Source: a virus. From it: a DNA stretch of 22,419 nt. A program made the position numbers and the translations under genes. Below the pieces are notes generated by a model. The model was given only the letters and a program-made list of their open reading frames with translations, did not search any database and was not told where the DNA came from. The stretch is from the IMG/VR virus record IMGVR_UViG_3300017958_001730, positions 1 to 22,419 of that record. One strand, 5' to 3'. Positions 14,810-21,466 of the stretch are shown here, piece by piece. The stretch's first letter is position 1, and each line of letters starts with the position of its first letter.

Positions 14810-14837
14810 ATAATAACATCATTACAGATAAAGTCAA
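14810..14837 (-). promoter_or_regulatory. Sigma70-type promoter of the MoxR gene
   Basis: On the minus strand TTGACT (14832-14837), 16 bases and TATTAT (14810-14815) lie about 50 bases before the MoxR ATG; a TTATAT two bases further gives 18-base spacing. It lies just past the end of the glycosyltransferase-like gene. Confidence 0.65.
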
Positions 14838-14840
14838 CCA

Positions 14841-16016
14841 TTAATTTAAAATAGGAAAATTATTTTTTCTATAGAAATCAACAGTTTGTAAATTATGGTC
14901 AAAAATATCTGCCATTTCTCGGTGTATTTCTTTCATTTCTTCTATATTTAATGTGTCAATATAATCTATTAGATCGTAAATTTTTTCTAACCTTTTGAAA
15001 TGATCTGTTTCTAAATCATAACTTTCGTCCCACCATTTATCGAATGTTTTGAATCCTAATTCTTTCAAATACTGTAGCGTAAAAGGTGGTGCAACTATCA
15101 CAAAAGGTCTTCTACAACGGATAGGATGTAATGCTTTTTCACTAAAATTTGCTTGTGGTTGTCCAAATCTAGTTTCAGTAATTATACCTACAAAGCAAGA
15201 AACAAGCGAATCATAAAAAACAGGATTATATTTTGTTGTCATAGATTTTTTATTTTTAGGATAGTAAACGCTGTGATCGTTCGATACATTAGTTTTAGTT
15301 GCCGTCTGATCTAAATAGAATTTTTCTTTATTAAGTACTTTGTTACCTTCGTGTAACACACTTAGATATTTTTCTTCTACGTCAATGCCGTCAATTTCTG
15401 GTGTTGTGAAATGCCAGCTGTAGTTACCGTCTTTATTTGCCAAATAGCTCATAACAGCATGTCTTGCAAGAGTATATCTCCAATTTGCACACCAAAACTT
15501 CTTTGTAATACCTAAGTTGTTTGGCGGTATTCCTTTTTTTGTATTCATAATTGTTTGTAGAAATATGTCAAAACAAAAAATATTTAAATTTTTATATTTG
15601 TAACCAAAAAACTGACTAGCATTTCTTTCACATGTGTAGACATTTATAATAATACCCAGTCTTTCTGCAAGGTGTTGTATGACATCAAATTCATGACTAT
15701 ATAATTTATTATGTTCATCTTCGTTATATAATGTTTCTGTATAAAATGATCTATTACACTCTTTTTGTCCATCGACTAATTTATAAGTTGATAAAACTTC
15801 AAATAGATATATGTCAAGTCCTGTACTTGAAAGTTTTTTTAGCTTACTATGTGATAACAAATCATCTAAATTTAATTTGTTATGTGCTGTAGAAATGATA
15901 TATGGACCTTTACTTGGCAATGATAATTTTGCTGTCCTACCTAACAGCTTATTGTTTGACCTCATTTTAAAAGGAAAGTTAAAATAATATACCTTATCCA
16001 TAAAATTAGGCATCAT
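14841..16016 (-). CDS. Putative glycosyltransferase-like protein, 391 aa
   Basis: The C-terminal half carries ETRFGQPQANFSEKALHPI (281-299), then PFVIVAPP and GFKTFDKWWDESYD (321-334). The order E...FSEK..HPI...PF...GFKTF..WWDESYD is a pattern I recall from phage proteins annotated as glycosyltransferase-like, where the Glu-SEK region would bind the nucleotide sugar. The middle has FWCANWRYTLARHAVMSYLA (174-193). The N-terminal part (1-150) was not recognised. It is the last gene of a coupled run and overlaps the preceding oxygenase by four bases (ATGA). Donor, acceptor and whether it acts on DNA, lipid or the tail product are unknown. The region looks AT-richer than the MoxR gene next door. 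Confidence 0.6.
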   Translation of the reverse strand: MMPNFMDKVYYFNFPFKMRSNNKLLGRTAKLSLPSKGPYIISTAHNKLNLDDLLSHSKLKKLSSTGLDIYLFEVLSTYKLVDGQKECNRSFYTETLYNEDEHNKLYSHEFDVIQHLAERLGIIINVYTCERNASQFFGYKYKNLNIFCFDIFLQTIMNTKKGIPPNNLGITKKFWCANWRYTLARHAVMSYLANKDGNYSWHFTTPEIDGIDVEEKYLSVLHEGNKVLNKEKFYLDQTATKTNVSNDHSVYYPKNKKSMTTKYNPVFYDSLVSCFVGIITETRFGQPQANFSEKALHPIRCRRPFVIVAPPFTLQYLKELGFKTFDKWWDESYDLETDHFKRLEKIYDLIDYIDTLNIEEMKEIHREMADIFDHNLQTVDFYRKNNFPILN

Positions 16017-16516
16017 TTAGTCCCTGTTATTTGTAGAGTGTATCTCGGCAATATTCCTATATTACTTGCAGCGTGAGGAGTATCTCCGCTCCATAAGTAG
16101 TAATCTCCTGCACACCAATTTACAACTCCTATATTATCAATTTCAAAATAATGTCCGGATTGCCAATCTTCTAAAAAAACAATTGCTCTATAAACTTCAT
16201 CACGATACAGATTAAATATACGACAGTAAGTTTCAAAGTGATCTGAGTGTACAGGCATAATTTCTAGTGTACACATTTTATAAAATACAAATCCTGGATT
16301 TTTAAGTTTTAGTTTATTTGATATATTGTATACCCACTCTGGCATTTGATTTTCTTGATTTGATTGACTGTACATTACTCCCGAAAAAGAGTCATGAGTA
16401 TATCCTTGGCTACGCCATTCCTGTATTTCTGAATCTTTAATCGGCTGCCTAACATAAGGAAATGATTTATAAGCATCACTCCAATTTGCAGATATATGTC
16501 CTTTAGTGTATGTCAC
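16013..16516 (-). CDS. 2OG-Fe(II) dioxygenase
   Basis: The 167-aa protein shows the cupin oxygenase triad: HxD as His90-S-Asp92 in MPVHSDHFE, then a strand RAIVFLEDWQSGHYFE (110-125), a CAGDYYLWSGDTPHAAS segment with the distal His148, and Arg158 in LPRYTLQI for 2-oxoglutarate. The layout matches small oxygenases that hydroxylate small molecules or amino-acid side chains. It follows the amidinotransferase with a 14-base overlap and precedes the glycosyltransferase-like gene by an ATGA overlap, so the three are probably made together. Hydroxylation of the guanidino product or of the glycosyl acceptor is a plausible but unproven role. Confidence 0.82.
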   Translation of the reverse strand: MTYTKGHISANWSDAYKSFPYVRQPIKDSEIQEWRSQGYTHDSFSGVMYSQSNQENQMPEWVYNISNKLKLKNPGFVFYKMCTLEIMPVHSDHFETYCRIFNLYRDEVYRAIVFLEDWQSGHYFEIDNIGVVNWCAGDYYLWSGDTPHAASNIGILPRYTLQITGTK

Positions 16517-17486
16517 GCTCTAAATCCAATGTTACACAATGAAATCCACCGCCTAGTGTTCTTTGATGACGCATAGGAAGCATTGCACATTCTATATTAT
16601 ATTTTTCTAATTCTTTCCTAAGTGTGTGCTGATTTTCCTCTAACACAACTAAATTAGGATTTATGCTAAACAAGTTCATGTTTATCCATTTACTTGCATT
16701 ACAGTAATCTGGAAAATGTCCTATGTCAGTAGGCTCCGGGCACCAAATTGCTTCCCATTTACTGAAAGGTAACGGAAGCTGATCTTTTGATTTTATTCTT
16801 TCAGGATTTAATAGCATTAAGCCATCTCTCAAAAACGCAATAGTACTATCTATATGAATATAGCTGTATATACCTTCTAGTGTATGGACATGTACATCTG
16901 AATGTTCTCTATTAAGCCATTCTTGTAACATTTGTGCACCTGCTTTGTTGCCTGTATTACTAACCAGGTACAAAAGATCGTTGTTTGCACGGATAATATT
17001 TGCAGCGTCAAACATAGGATGTTTTTCTGTAAGAGCCAATTGATCAGGATTACCTATACACAGTTCATTGTACATATCTTCGTCATAGGTTCCATACTTG
17101 TGTATTGATATAGGAGCAGCAGCAGGTAAAAGATATCGCCATTCGTTCTTACGTGCTTCGAGAGACATTGGAGCAGCAAGCCTTCTGTCACCGTATGCAA
17201 ATACTGTATCTCTAGGACAGTAATTATAATATTCAACTTCTTGTGTAACAGTTGGGCGGACAACTTTGATGTTTAAATTTTTTAAAAAACTTGATAATAT
17301 TTCTAAATCTTCATTTGCTTCTTGTATGACTTGGTTAGGATAATTGCCTATTTTTATATTAGACACATCCTTTTTGTCTGCATAATTTACAGTGCGTAAA
17401 CTTTTTGACATTGTAGGAATTTTTGCTCCATCTGCTACTCCTACAACAACTGTTTTCAATTGATCCCATTCGTTATATACGCTCAT
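16503..17486 (-). CDS. Amidinotransferase, glycine-amidinotransferase-like
   Basis: The 327-aa protein opens with YNEWDQLKTVVVG, a hallmark of the arginine:glycine amidinotransferase group, followed by CPRDTVFAYGD (90-100), FDAANIIR (159-166), HIDSTIAFLRDG (211-222) and GGGFHCVTLDL (312-322). By comparison with known family members the catalytic residues are Asp160, His211, Asp213 and Cys317, so the active site looks complete. These enzymes move the amidino group of arginine to an amine, for example to make guanidinoacetate; related enzymes guanidinylate toxin precursors. Arginine deiminase activity is a less likely alternative. Its start overlaps the upstream conserved gene (ATGA). The length is close to shorter bacterial members. 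The acceptor is unknown. Confidence 0.9.
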   Translation of the reverse strand: MSVYNEWDQLKTVVVGVADGAKIPTMSKSLRTVNYADKKDVSNIKIGNYPNQVIQEANEDLEILSSFLKNLNIKVVRPTVTQEVEYYNYCPRDTVFAYGDRRLAAPMSLEARKNEWRYLLPAAAPISIHKYGTYDEDMYNELCIGNPDQLALTEKHPMFDAANIIRANNDLLYLVSNTGNKAGAQMLQEWLNREHSDVHVHTLEGIYSYIHIDSTIAFLRDGLMLLNPERIKSKDQLPLPFSKWEAIWCPEPTDIGHFPDYCNASKWINMNLFSINPNLVVLEENQHTLRKELEKYNIECAMLPMRHQRTLGGGFHCVTLDLERDIH

Positions 17487-17866
17487 TCTTTAGATTGCCT
17501 TTTCATCGCTTTGACTAACCCATACTTTCTAAGATCACCACTAAACAATGTAAGTTCAACAGCCTTTTTTTCATTTGTTACACTAATACTTCTATTAGTG
17601 AGATAATAAGGACAGTCTATGAATTGATCTAAAAAAATAATTACTTGTGTAGTAAGTGGCATTTCTTTTGGATAAGGGATATCATATATAGCAAGATCGA
17701 TTTTTTTTAATACATTGAAACCTTCTTCTGTAAGACGTAAACCACCTTTGCCTTTATTTCTTGTGTTTTGCCACCAGAGGGGCATATACGTTTTTATATT
17801 TGCTTCACTAGTAGATTGTCCTAGTTCTTTCAAAAATATTTTTGTATATGCTTCTTTCCAACTCAT
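17483..17866 (-). CDS. Conserved phage protein, 127 aa
   Basis: A soluble protein with an N-terminal helix (SWKEAYTKIFLKELGQ), LWWQNTRNKGKGGLRLTEEG (29-48), then a hydrophobic helix QVIIFLDQFIDCPYYL and a C-terminal LFSGDLRKYGLVKAM. The NTR.KGKGGLRLT block is a pattern I recall in proteins of T4-like marine phages, with no assigned role. It ends with an ATGA overlap into the amidinotransferase, and starts with an ATGA overlap after the 95-aa gene, so the cargo genes downstream appear to share its transcript. Confidence 0.75.
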   Translation of the reverse strand: MSWKEAYTKIFLKELGQSTSEANIKTYMPLWWQNTRNKGKGGLRLTEEGFNVLKKIDLAIYDIPYPKEMPLTTQVIIFLDQFIDCPYYLTNRSISVTNEKKAVELTLFSGDLRKYGLVKAMKRQSKE

Positions 17867-18150
17867 TCTTCAACTTTTTCACCTGTTGTGAGTTTGTAAA
17901 CAACAAATTCGTCTGTGTTGAACATGTCATTTAATTTTTTAGCTAGATTATGTGCATGCCCAGGATTTGAAAAACTAGTCTTTTTATATTTTGGACCAGG
18001 ATAATTTGTAAGAGCATTAGAGCTTTTTAAATTGAAGGGTGCATCTTGATAAAATACAGCCCAAATGGCTTCTGCTTGTAAAACTTGTTCGCTTCTATAT
18101 GTTTTACTGTTTACCTTCTCAAGAAGAATATTTGGCTTTGGTCTACTCAT
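17863..18150 (-). CDS. Conserved phage protein, 95 aa
   Basis: A basic soluble protein beginning SRPKPNILLEKVNSKTYRSE, followed by ILQAE-type helix and WAVFYQDAPFNLKSSN, then GPKYKKTSFSNPGHAHNLAKKL (52-73) and a KLTTGEKVEE end. The PGPKYKK..F.NPGHA.NLA.KLN block is conserved-looking and I recall it from T4-like marine phages; its function is not known to me. It is the first gene of a coupled run behind a late-type promoter and an 11-bp inverted repeat that ends at its start codon. Confidence 0.78.
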   Translation of the reverse strand: MSRPKPNILLEKVNSKTYRSEQVLQAEAIWAVFYQDAPFNLKSSNALTNYPGPKYKKTSFSNPGHAHNLAKKLNDMFNTDEFVVYKLTTGEKVEE

Positions 18151-18180
18151 ATATACGTATCCTATTAACTACGTATATAT
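18149..18180 (-). repeat. 11-bp inverted repeat with TACGTA arms between promoter and start codon
   Basis: ATATATACGTA (18149-18159) and TACGTATATAT (18170-18180) are exact inverted copies around 10 bases. The repeat overlaps the late promoter motif on one side and the ATG of the 95-aa gene on the other, and its loop carries the TAGGA ribosome-site-like sequence. It could be an operator or an RNA hairpin displaying the ribosome site. Confidence 0.65.
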
Positions 18181-18185
18181 TTATC
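18178..18185 (-). promoter_or_regulatory. T4-like late promoter motif GATAAATA
   Basis: On the minus strand GATAAATA is followed directly by TATACGTA, about 30 bases before the 95-aa gene. It matches the late motif in front of the tail-fibre gene and would drive the run down to the glycosyltransferase-like gene. Confidence 0.62.
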
Positions 18186-18208
18186 TCTTTTAGAGTTATA
18201 TGAGCAGT

Positions 18209-18451
18209 TTATTCAAAACCACTGCCGTCCATTGTAATGTTAATTACTTCATCTGAGTTAGTATTTGATTCGGAAACAAGTTTTTCTAGATCGCCTTGTA
18301 GTCTACTCATTACAATACCAATAGTAAAAGCAAGATTTTTAGCTGTGTTTATATCCAGCTTAACTTCTTTGGCTCTACTATTTTCAGCACTTTTCACTTG
18401 TGTAATAAACTGTTGTAGTGGAATAGTGTTTAAAGGTTCAACGGTTGGCAA
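18209..18451 (-). CDS. Conserved phage protein, 80 aa (TTG start preferred)
   Basis: I place the start at TTG 18451 (protein MPTVEPLNTIPLQQFITQVK...) because AGGAG lies seven bases before it; an ATG at 18475 would add eight residues but has no clear ribosome site and a longer overlap with the upstream gene. The core AENSRAKEVKLDINTAKNLA (about 22-41) followed by FTIGIVMSRLQGDLEKLV is helical and of a kind I recall from T4-like marine phages. The end is acidic (MDGSGFE). Function unknown. No transmembrane segment is clear. Confidence 0.72.
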   Translation of the reverse strand: MPTVEPLNTIPLQQFITQVKSAENSRAKEVKLDINTAKNLAFTIGIVMSRLQGDLEKLVSESNTNSDEVINITMDGSGFE

Positions 18452-18911
18452 GGCTAAGCTCCTGACGCATTTCAATTTCAGTCTTAAAAGGACCTTTGTA
18501 ATCGTAACGTTCTACTGTAATTTGTTTAGGACAAAAACTTTTAACCCAACCTTTGTCAAATTTAATAATATAATATCCTGCACAATAGTTGCTTTTAGAC
18601 TTTTCGCTTTTGGTAAACAACGGCAATTTACGTTTTACATCATACATAGAATTGTATGGACATACACTTGTAGGGAAACCATGAACAATATATTCAACTT
18701 CTTTCTGTGTTTCTTCTTTTTCAATGCCTACAAAAATTATATCACTGCCAAACTTTTTTGACATCTGCCGTTTGTTGTTAAAGAAGCAGGTTCCAGATGG
18801 CTCTGAAAACATGTAACGTTCATCATCCCAGCTTAGTGTTCCTAAACGTGTGCCTTCGTCTTCTACGATCCAAAATTTATCTTTTAGAATTGTTTTTGCT
18901 TTTATAGTCAT
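18438..18911 (-). CDS. Conserved phage protein, 157 aa
   Basis: A soluble beta-rich protein opening KDKFWIVEDEGTRLGTLSWD (10-29), with a middle GFPTSVCPYNSMYDVKRKLP (78-97) and KSEKSKSNYCAGYYIIKFDK followed by GWVKSFCPKQITVERY. The FWIVE.. GTL and GYYII.F..GWV..FCPK.IT blocks look like those of an uncharacterised T4-like marine-phage family. Several Cys residues could bind metal but no clean CxxC pair is seen. It starts with an ATGA overlap after the flap nuclease, suggesting coupled translation with replication genes. Confidence 0.78.
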   Translation of the reverse strand: MTIKAKTILKDKFWIVEDEGTRLGTLSWDDERYMFSEPSGTCFFNNKRQMSKKFGSDIIFVGIEKEETQKEVEYIVHGFPTSVCPYNSMYDVKRKLPLFTKSEKSKSNYCAGYYIIKFDKGWVKSFCPKQITVERYDYKGPFKTEIEMRQELSLANR

Positions 18912-19891
18912 TTAGGGTACCTCGCTTGTAATGGTTCTGCAAAAGATGCTGCCTGGTCTGCAATACGTTGCATATCCCACTTAGCACAAAATTTCATAAG
19001 ACGCATACCTACTTGTGATATATTCTTTGGTTCTACTTCTGCAATAGTAGTATTAATTATCTCTCTAATATCTGCAGGTTGCGCAGTCAAATCACATAGT
19101 GTTACATTGCGGTTGTAGTCGTCCAGAACACGGTGCTCAATATCATTATGATCAACCCAACGCTGTAGCATAAGATTATTCCAATTAAAACCTTTTGTAT
19201 CTTTGTCTTCAAATGCTTCAAGTAATCCTACCTTGTTTTTTGTACCTTTCTTGCGAACGCCTGGATATGCACTAAACACATTATCACTTGTATCACCACG
19301 CATACATTTCTCAAATAGCATCCATTGCGGGTTAGGTGCACCTTTAGGCTCTTTAGTTTTCTTGTCAATTACTTCTTTGCCTTTGTCATCAAAGTAACCT
19401 TCATGTGTAATTGTAGTATTACTCACACCGTTGTATTGTTTTACGTTAGGTGCAATAAGTTGTGCAAAGTCGCCGTCAGTAGAAATGATAACGTGATTGT
19501 CATTGGGATGTGCTTGTACCCAACCTGCAATAAGATCGTCTGCTTCTAGTTGCGGATGACGTATCATTGTACAGTTAGTCTTTTCGCCGATGAAATCTTT
19601 AAACTCGTCAAAGATTTGCCAAAACACAGTATCTTCTTCTTGCTGTGCAGGAGTCATTGCATCACGAGTTTCTTGACGATTGCGCTTGTATGGCTCGTAA
19701 TAATCTTTACGCCAACTGCGGCCTTCTAAACAAAACACAACATGATCTGCGTTAAAGTCTGTCCAAGCTTTTTTTACACTGTTAAGAGTAATGTGTAGTG
19801 CCATACCTACTTTAGTATCTAAGTCGCCACGTACTACGTGTCGTGCTCTAAAGAAAGTATTAGCAGTATCAACTAGTACATAAGTTGCCAT
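18908..19891 (-). CDS. rnh: T4 RNase H-like 5'-3' exonuclease / flap endonuclease
   Basis: The 327-aa protein fits the FEN/5' nuclease family in length and motifs: LVDTANTFFRA (6-16, Asp8), an arch-helix region with RSWRKDYYEPYKRNR (58-72), EADD (116-119), STDGDF (137-142, Asp139 and Asp141) and GDTSDN (199-204, Asp200 and Asp203). These Asp and Glu residues form the two-metal site. The enzyme removes RNA primers and flaps from lagging-strand fragments during phage replication. It starts within the end of the MBD4-like glycosylase (23-base overlap) and ends in an ATGA overlap with the 157-aa gene. No truncation or missing residue is seen. Confidence 0.94.
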   Translation of the reverse strand: MATYVLVDTANTFFRARHVVRGDLDTKVGMALHITLNSVKKAWTDFNADHVVFCLEGRSWRKDYYEPYKRNRQETRDAMTPAQQEEDTVFWQIFDEFKDFIGEKTNCTMIRHPQLEADDLIAGWVQAHPNDNHVIISTDGDFAQLIAPNVKQYNGVSNTTITHEGYFDDKGKEVIDKKTKEPKGAPNPQWMLFEKCMRGDTSDNVFSAYPGVRKKGTKNKVGLLEAFEDKDTKGFNWNNLMLQRWVDHNDIEHRVLDDYNRNVTLCDLTAQPADIREIINTTIAEVEPKNISQVGMRLMKFCAKWDMQRIADQAASFAEPLQARYPK

Positions 19892-20282
19892 TTAGTTCCT
19901 CGTCTATATAACGTTTCAATTCATGGTCTCCAACATTTTCAGGTATCTCATTTTTATAAAATAAGCGATAACTGTCACTGCCGTATTTCCCAATTCCATA
20001 TAACATTGTAGCATCTTCCTCGTCCCATGTCAAGAAATCTTTTGTCATACGTTTCAAACGGTTATAACGAATATTCAACATACCTAGTGGTTGAATAATA
20101 TTTTTTATAGTTTTTTCTGTTGTGTTTAAAAAATGTACAGGTGTTGGAGCCACGCTGAACAAGACTGGTAAAACTCTTTTTACTTGTTTACGATTTGTTT
20201 GATTCAAACAAATCACTCCTACCATATGCTGCCATTTTGACTCTACTTGTTGTTGTACCATTAAGTCATCGAGCATATTCAT
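19869..20282 (-). CDS. MBD4-like HhH DNA glycosylase
   Basis: The 137-aa protein matches the glycosylase core of MBD4-type enzymes. Residues 17-50 have WQHMVGVICLNQTNRKQVKR and P..VHFL, followed by IKNIIQPLGMLNIRYNRLKR (59-78), the helix-hairpin-helix YGIGKYGSDSY (95-105) and GDHELKRY (118-125), where Asp119 is the expected catalytic Asp. These enzymes remove thymine or uracil mispaired with G; whether this phage protein prefers mismatches, deaminated bases or a modified base cannot be read. It overlaps the oxygenase gene upstream by 17 bases and the flap nuclease by 23. A start at 20276 (MLDD) is equally possible. Adjacent oxygenase and nuclease genes suggest a DNA repair or modification context. 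Confidence 0.82.
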   Translation of the reverse strand: MNMLDDLMVQQQVESKWQHMVGVICLNQTNRKQVKRVLPVLFSVAPTPVHFLNTTEKTIKNIIQPLGMLNIRYNRLKRMTKDFLTWDEEDATMLYGIGKYGSDSYRLFYKNEIPENVGDHELKRYIDEELNGNLCTS

Positions 20283-20952
20283 TCTCTTCCGTTATATTCT
20301 TCAATATATCTTCGTTTATAAAAGGTATACACAATCCGTTTTCGTCTTCTCTGTGTAAAACGATATCAAATGCTATGCTTACTCTTGGTTCGTCTTGCGT
20401 ATGCTCTGTTGTACAGTGTTCTAAATATGTTGGAAAAAGTGTCACATTGCCCATTTTGTTAGGATCGGGATATACAACTTGATTATCATATGGACTAACA
20501 TATAAAGTATAACTATCATAATCCTTAAGATGCATATTTCCGCTTATATATGTATCTGCGGTTGCGCCATGATGATGTGGTTTTATTTTATCACCTTTTT
20601 CTAAAATATTAAACCATCCTATAATATTACAATTTCTTACCGCTGCACCTTTTTTAGTTACAAAATCTAGATACAACGCTTGTAAATAATTATATAGGGT
20701 TTGTAAAGATTCACACTGATCGCGATAGTTAAATAAATTGTAAGAGCCTAACCTAGCAGTAATTGTACTATCTGCTAATCCTGTATCTCCTACAGGATTC
20801 ACAGGGTATTTCAAAAATTCGTCTTTATTATCTAATAGCCAGTCATGTATAACTCCGCATTCTTGGAAATTAAATAATTCATTATACATAGGAATATGCC
20901 ATGTAGGTGCAAATTCATTTGTAGGATGCTTGCTACTAAAATATTTCAACAT
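20266..20952 (-). CDS. 2OG-Fe(II) oxygenase, TIGR02466-like
   Basis: The 228-aa protein has GWFNILEKGDKIKPHHHGAT (112-131), then YISGNMHLKDYDSYTLYVSP, PDPNKMGNVTLFPTYLEHCT (162-181) and DEPRVSIAFDI (187-197). This is the putative 2OG-Fe(II) oxygenase pattern TIGR02466, common in marine phages: His of the HHH cluster, a YiSG strand, a distal His179 and Arg190 for 2-oxoglutarate. The exact first-His/Asp pair is uncertain. The substrate is unknown; the neighbouring glycosylase allows a DNA-related role, but nothing in the sequence proves it. It shares one base with the preceding 127-aa gene (TAATG). Confidence 0.82.
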   Translation of the reverse strand: MLKYFSSKHPTNEFAPTWHIPMYNELFNFQECGVIHDWLLDNKDEFLKYPVNPVGDTGLADSTITARLGSYNLFNYRDQCESLQTLYNYLQALYLDFVTKKGAAVRNCNIIGWFNILEKGDKIKPHHHGATADTYISGNMHLKDYDSYTLYVSPYDNQVVYPDPNKMGNVTLFPTYLEHCTTEHTQDEPRVSIAFDIVLHREDENGLCIPFINEDILKNITEENEYAR

Positions 20953-21335
20953 TAAGAAACCTCACTCTTTCCTTTGTCTAATGGTACAACATTGATGTAT
21001 CCTGCTCCCCTATCGGTATCCATACCTTCTTCTTGCAACATATTATACACAATGTCACGGAACCAACGATCTACAATTTCTTCTTCTGGATCATTTTCAA
21101 CACCATAACCTGCTTCAATAAGTTGTAGAATAAAGTATTTGTTCCAGTCTAGCTCAAAGAATCCGTTGCGAACATTGTCTTCGTTTACTTTAACATCAAG
21201 TACATTTACCCAAGGCTCTTTGCGTCTAGTAGCATATTCCTTAGGATCTTTCTTTTTAAGAAGAGCCATTTCCTGCTCTTCTAGTTCTTTTTCTCTCTTA
21301 CTGATACCAGTAATATCTTTTATAAATTTTTTCAT
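20952..21335 (-). CDS. Conserved phage protein, 127 aa
   Basis: A basic N-terminal helix (KKFIKDITGISKREKELEEQ) is followed by KEPWVNVLDVKVNEDNVRNG (39-58), FFELDWNKYFILQLIEAGYG and VDRWFRDIVYNMLQEEGMD. The EPWVNVL...VN..NVRNGFFELDWN block is a recurrent pattern I recall in T4-like marine-phage proteins of unknown function. It starts with an ATGA overlap after the small 44-aa gene and ends in a TAATG overlap with the oxygenase. No catalytic residues can be named. Confidence 0.78.
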   Translation of the reverse strand: MKKFIKDITGISKREKELEEQEMALLKKKDPKEYATRRKEPWVNVLDVKVNEDNVRNGFFELDWNKYFILQLIEAGYGVENDPEEEIVDRWFRDIVYNMLQEEGMDTDRGAGYINVVPLDKGKSEVS

Positions 21336-21466
21336 ATTAAACCTTTTTCTTTTAACCTATTTGCAAGATCTTCAGGATTTTCAACATCTTTTTTTGCATT
21401 TATAGGAGCAGTCATAGCACGTTCATGCTGCTCATTTTTATATTTTTGTTTAGGTGCCCCAGGCAT
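21332..21466 (-). CDS. Small charged phage protein, 44 aa
   Basis: From ATG 21466 the frame gives MPGAPKQKYKNEQHERAMTA..., ending PEDLANRLKEKGLI. The end codon overlaps the next gene start (ATGA at 21335-21332), a spacing repeated through this operon, which supports it as a real gene. It begins inside the last bases of queE in another frame. The ribosome site is weak, and an in-frame start somewhat further upstream within queE is possible. It is short, soluble and helical at the end; no family recognised. Confidence 0.5.
   Translation of the reverse strand: MPGAPKQKYKNEQHERAMTAPINAKKDVENPEDLANRLKEKGLI

Noticed and set aside
14465-14854. 129-codon plus-strand frame opposite the MoxR gene
   Set aside because: It runs antisense to the Walker A/B region of a clear AAA+ gene and crosses its promoter.
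18237-18761. 174-codon plus-strand frame opposite two conserved phage genes
   Set aside because: Phe/Cys-rich shadow translation of the minus-strand genes, with no promoter or ribosome site.
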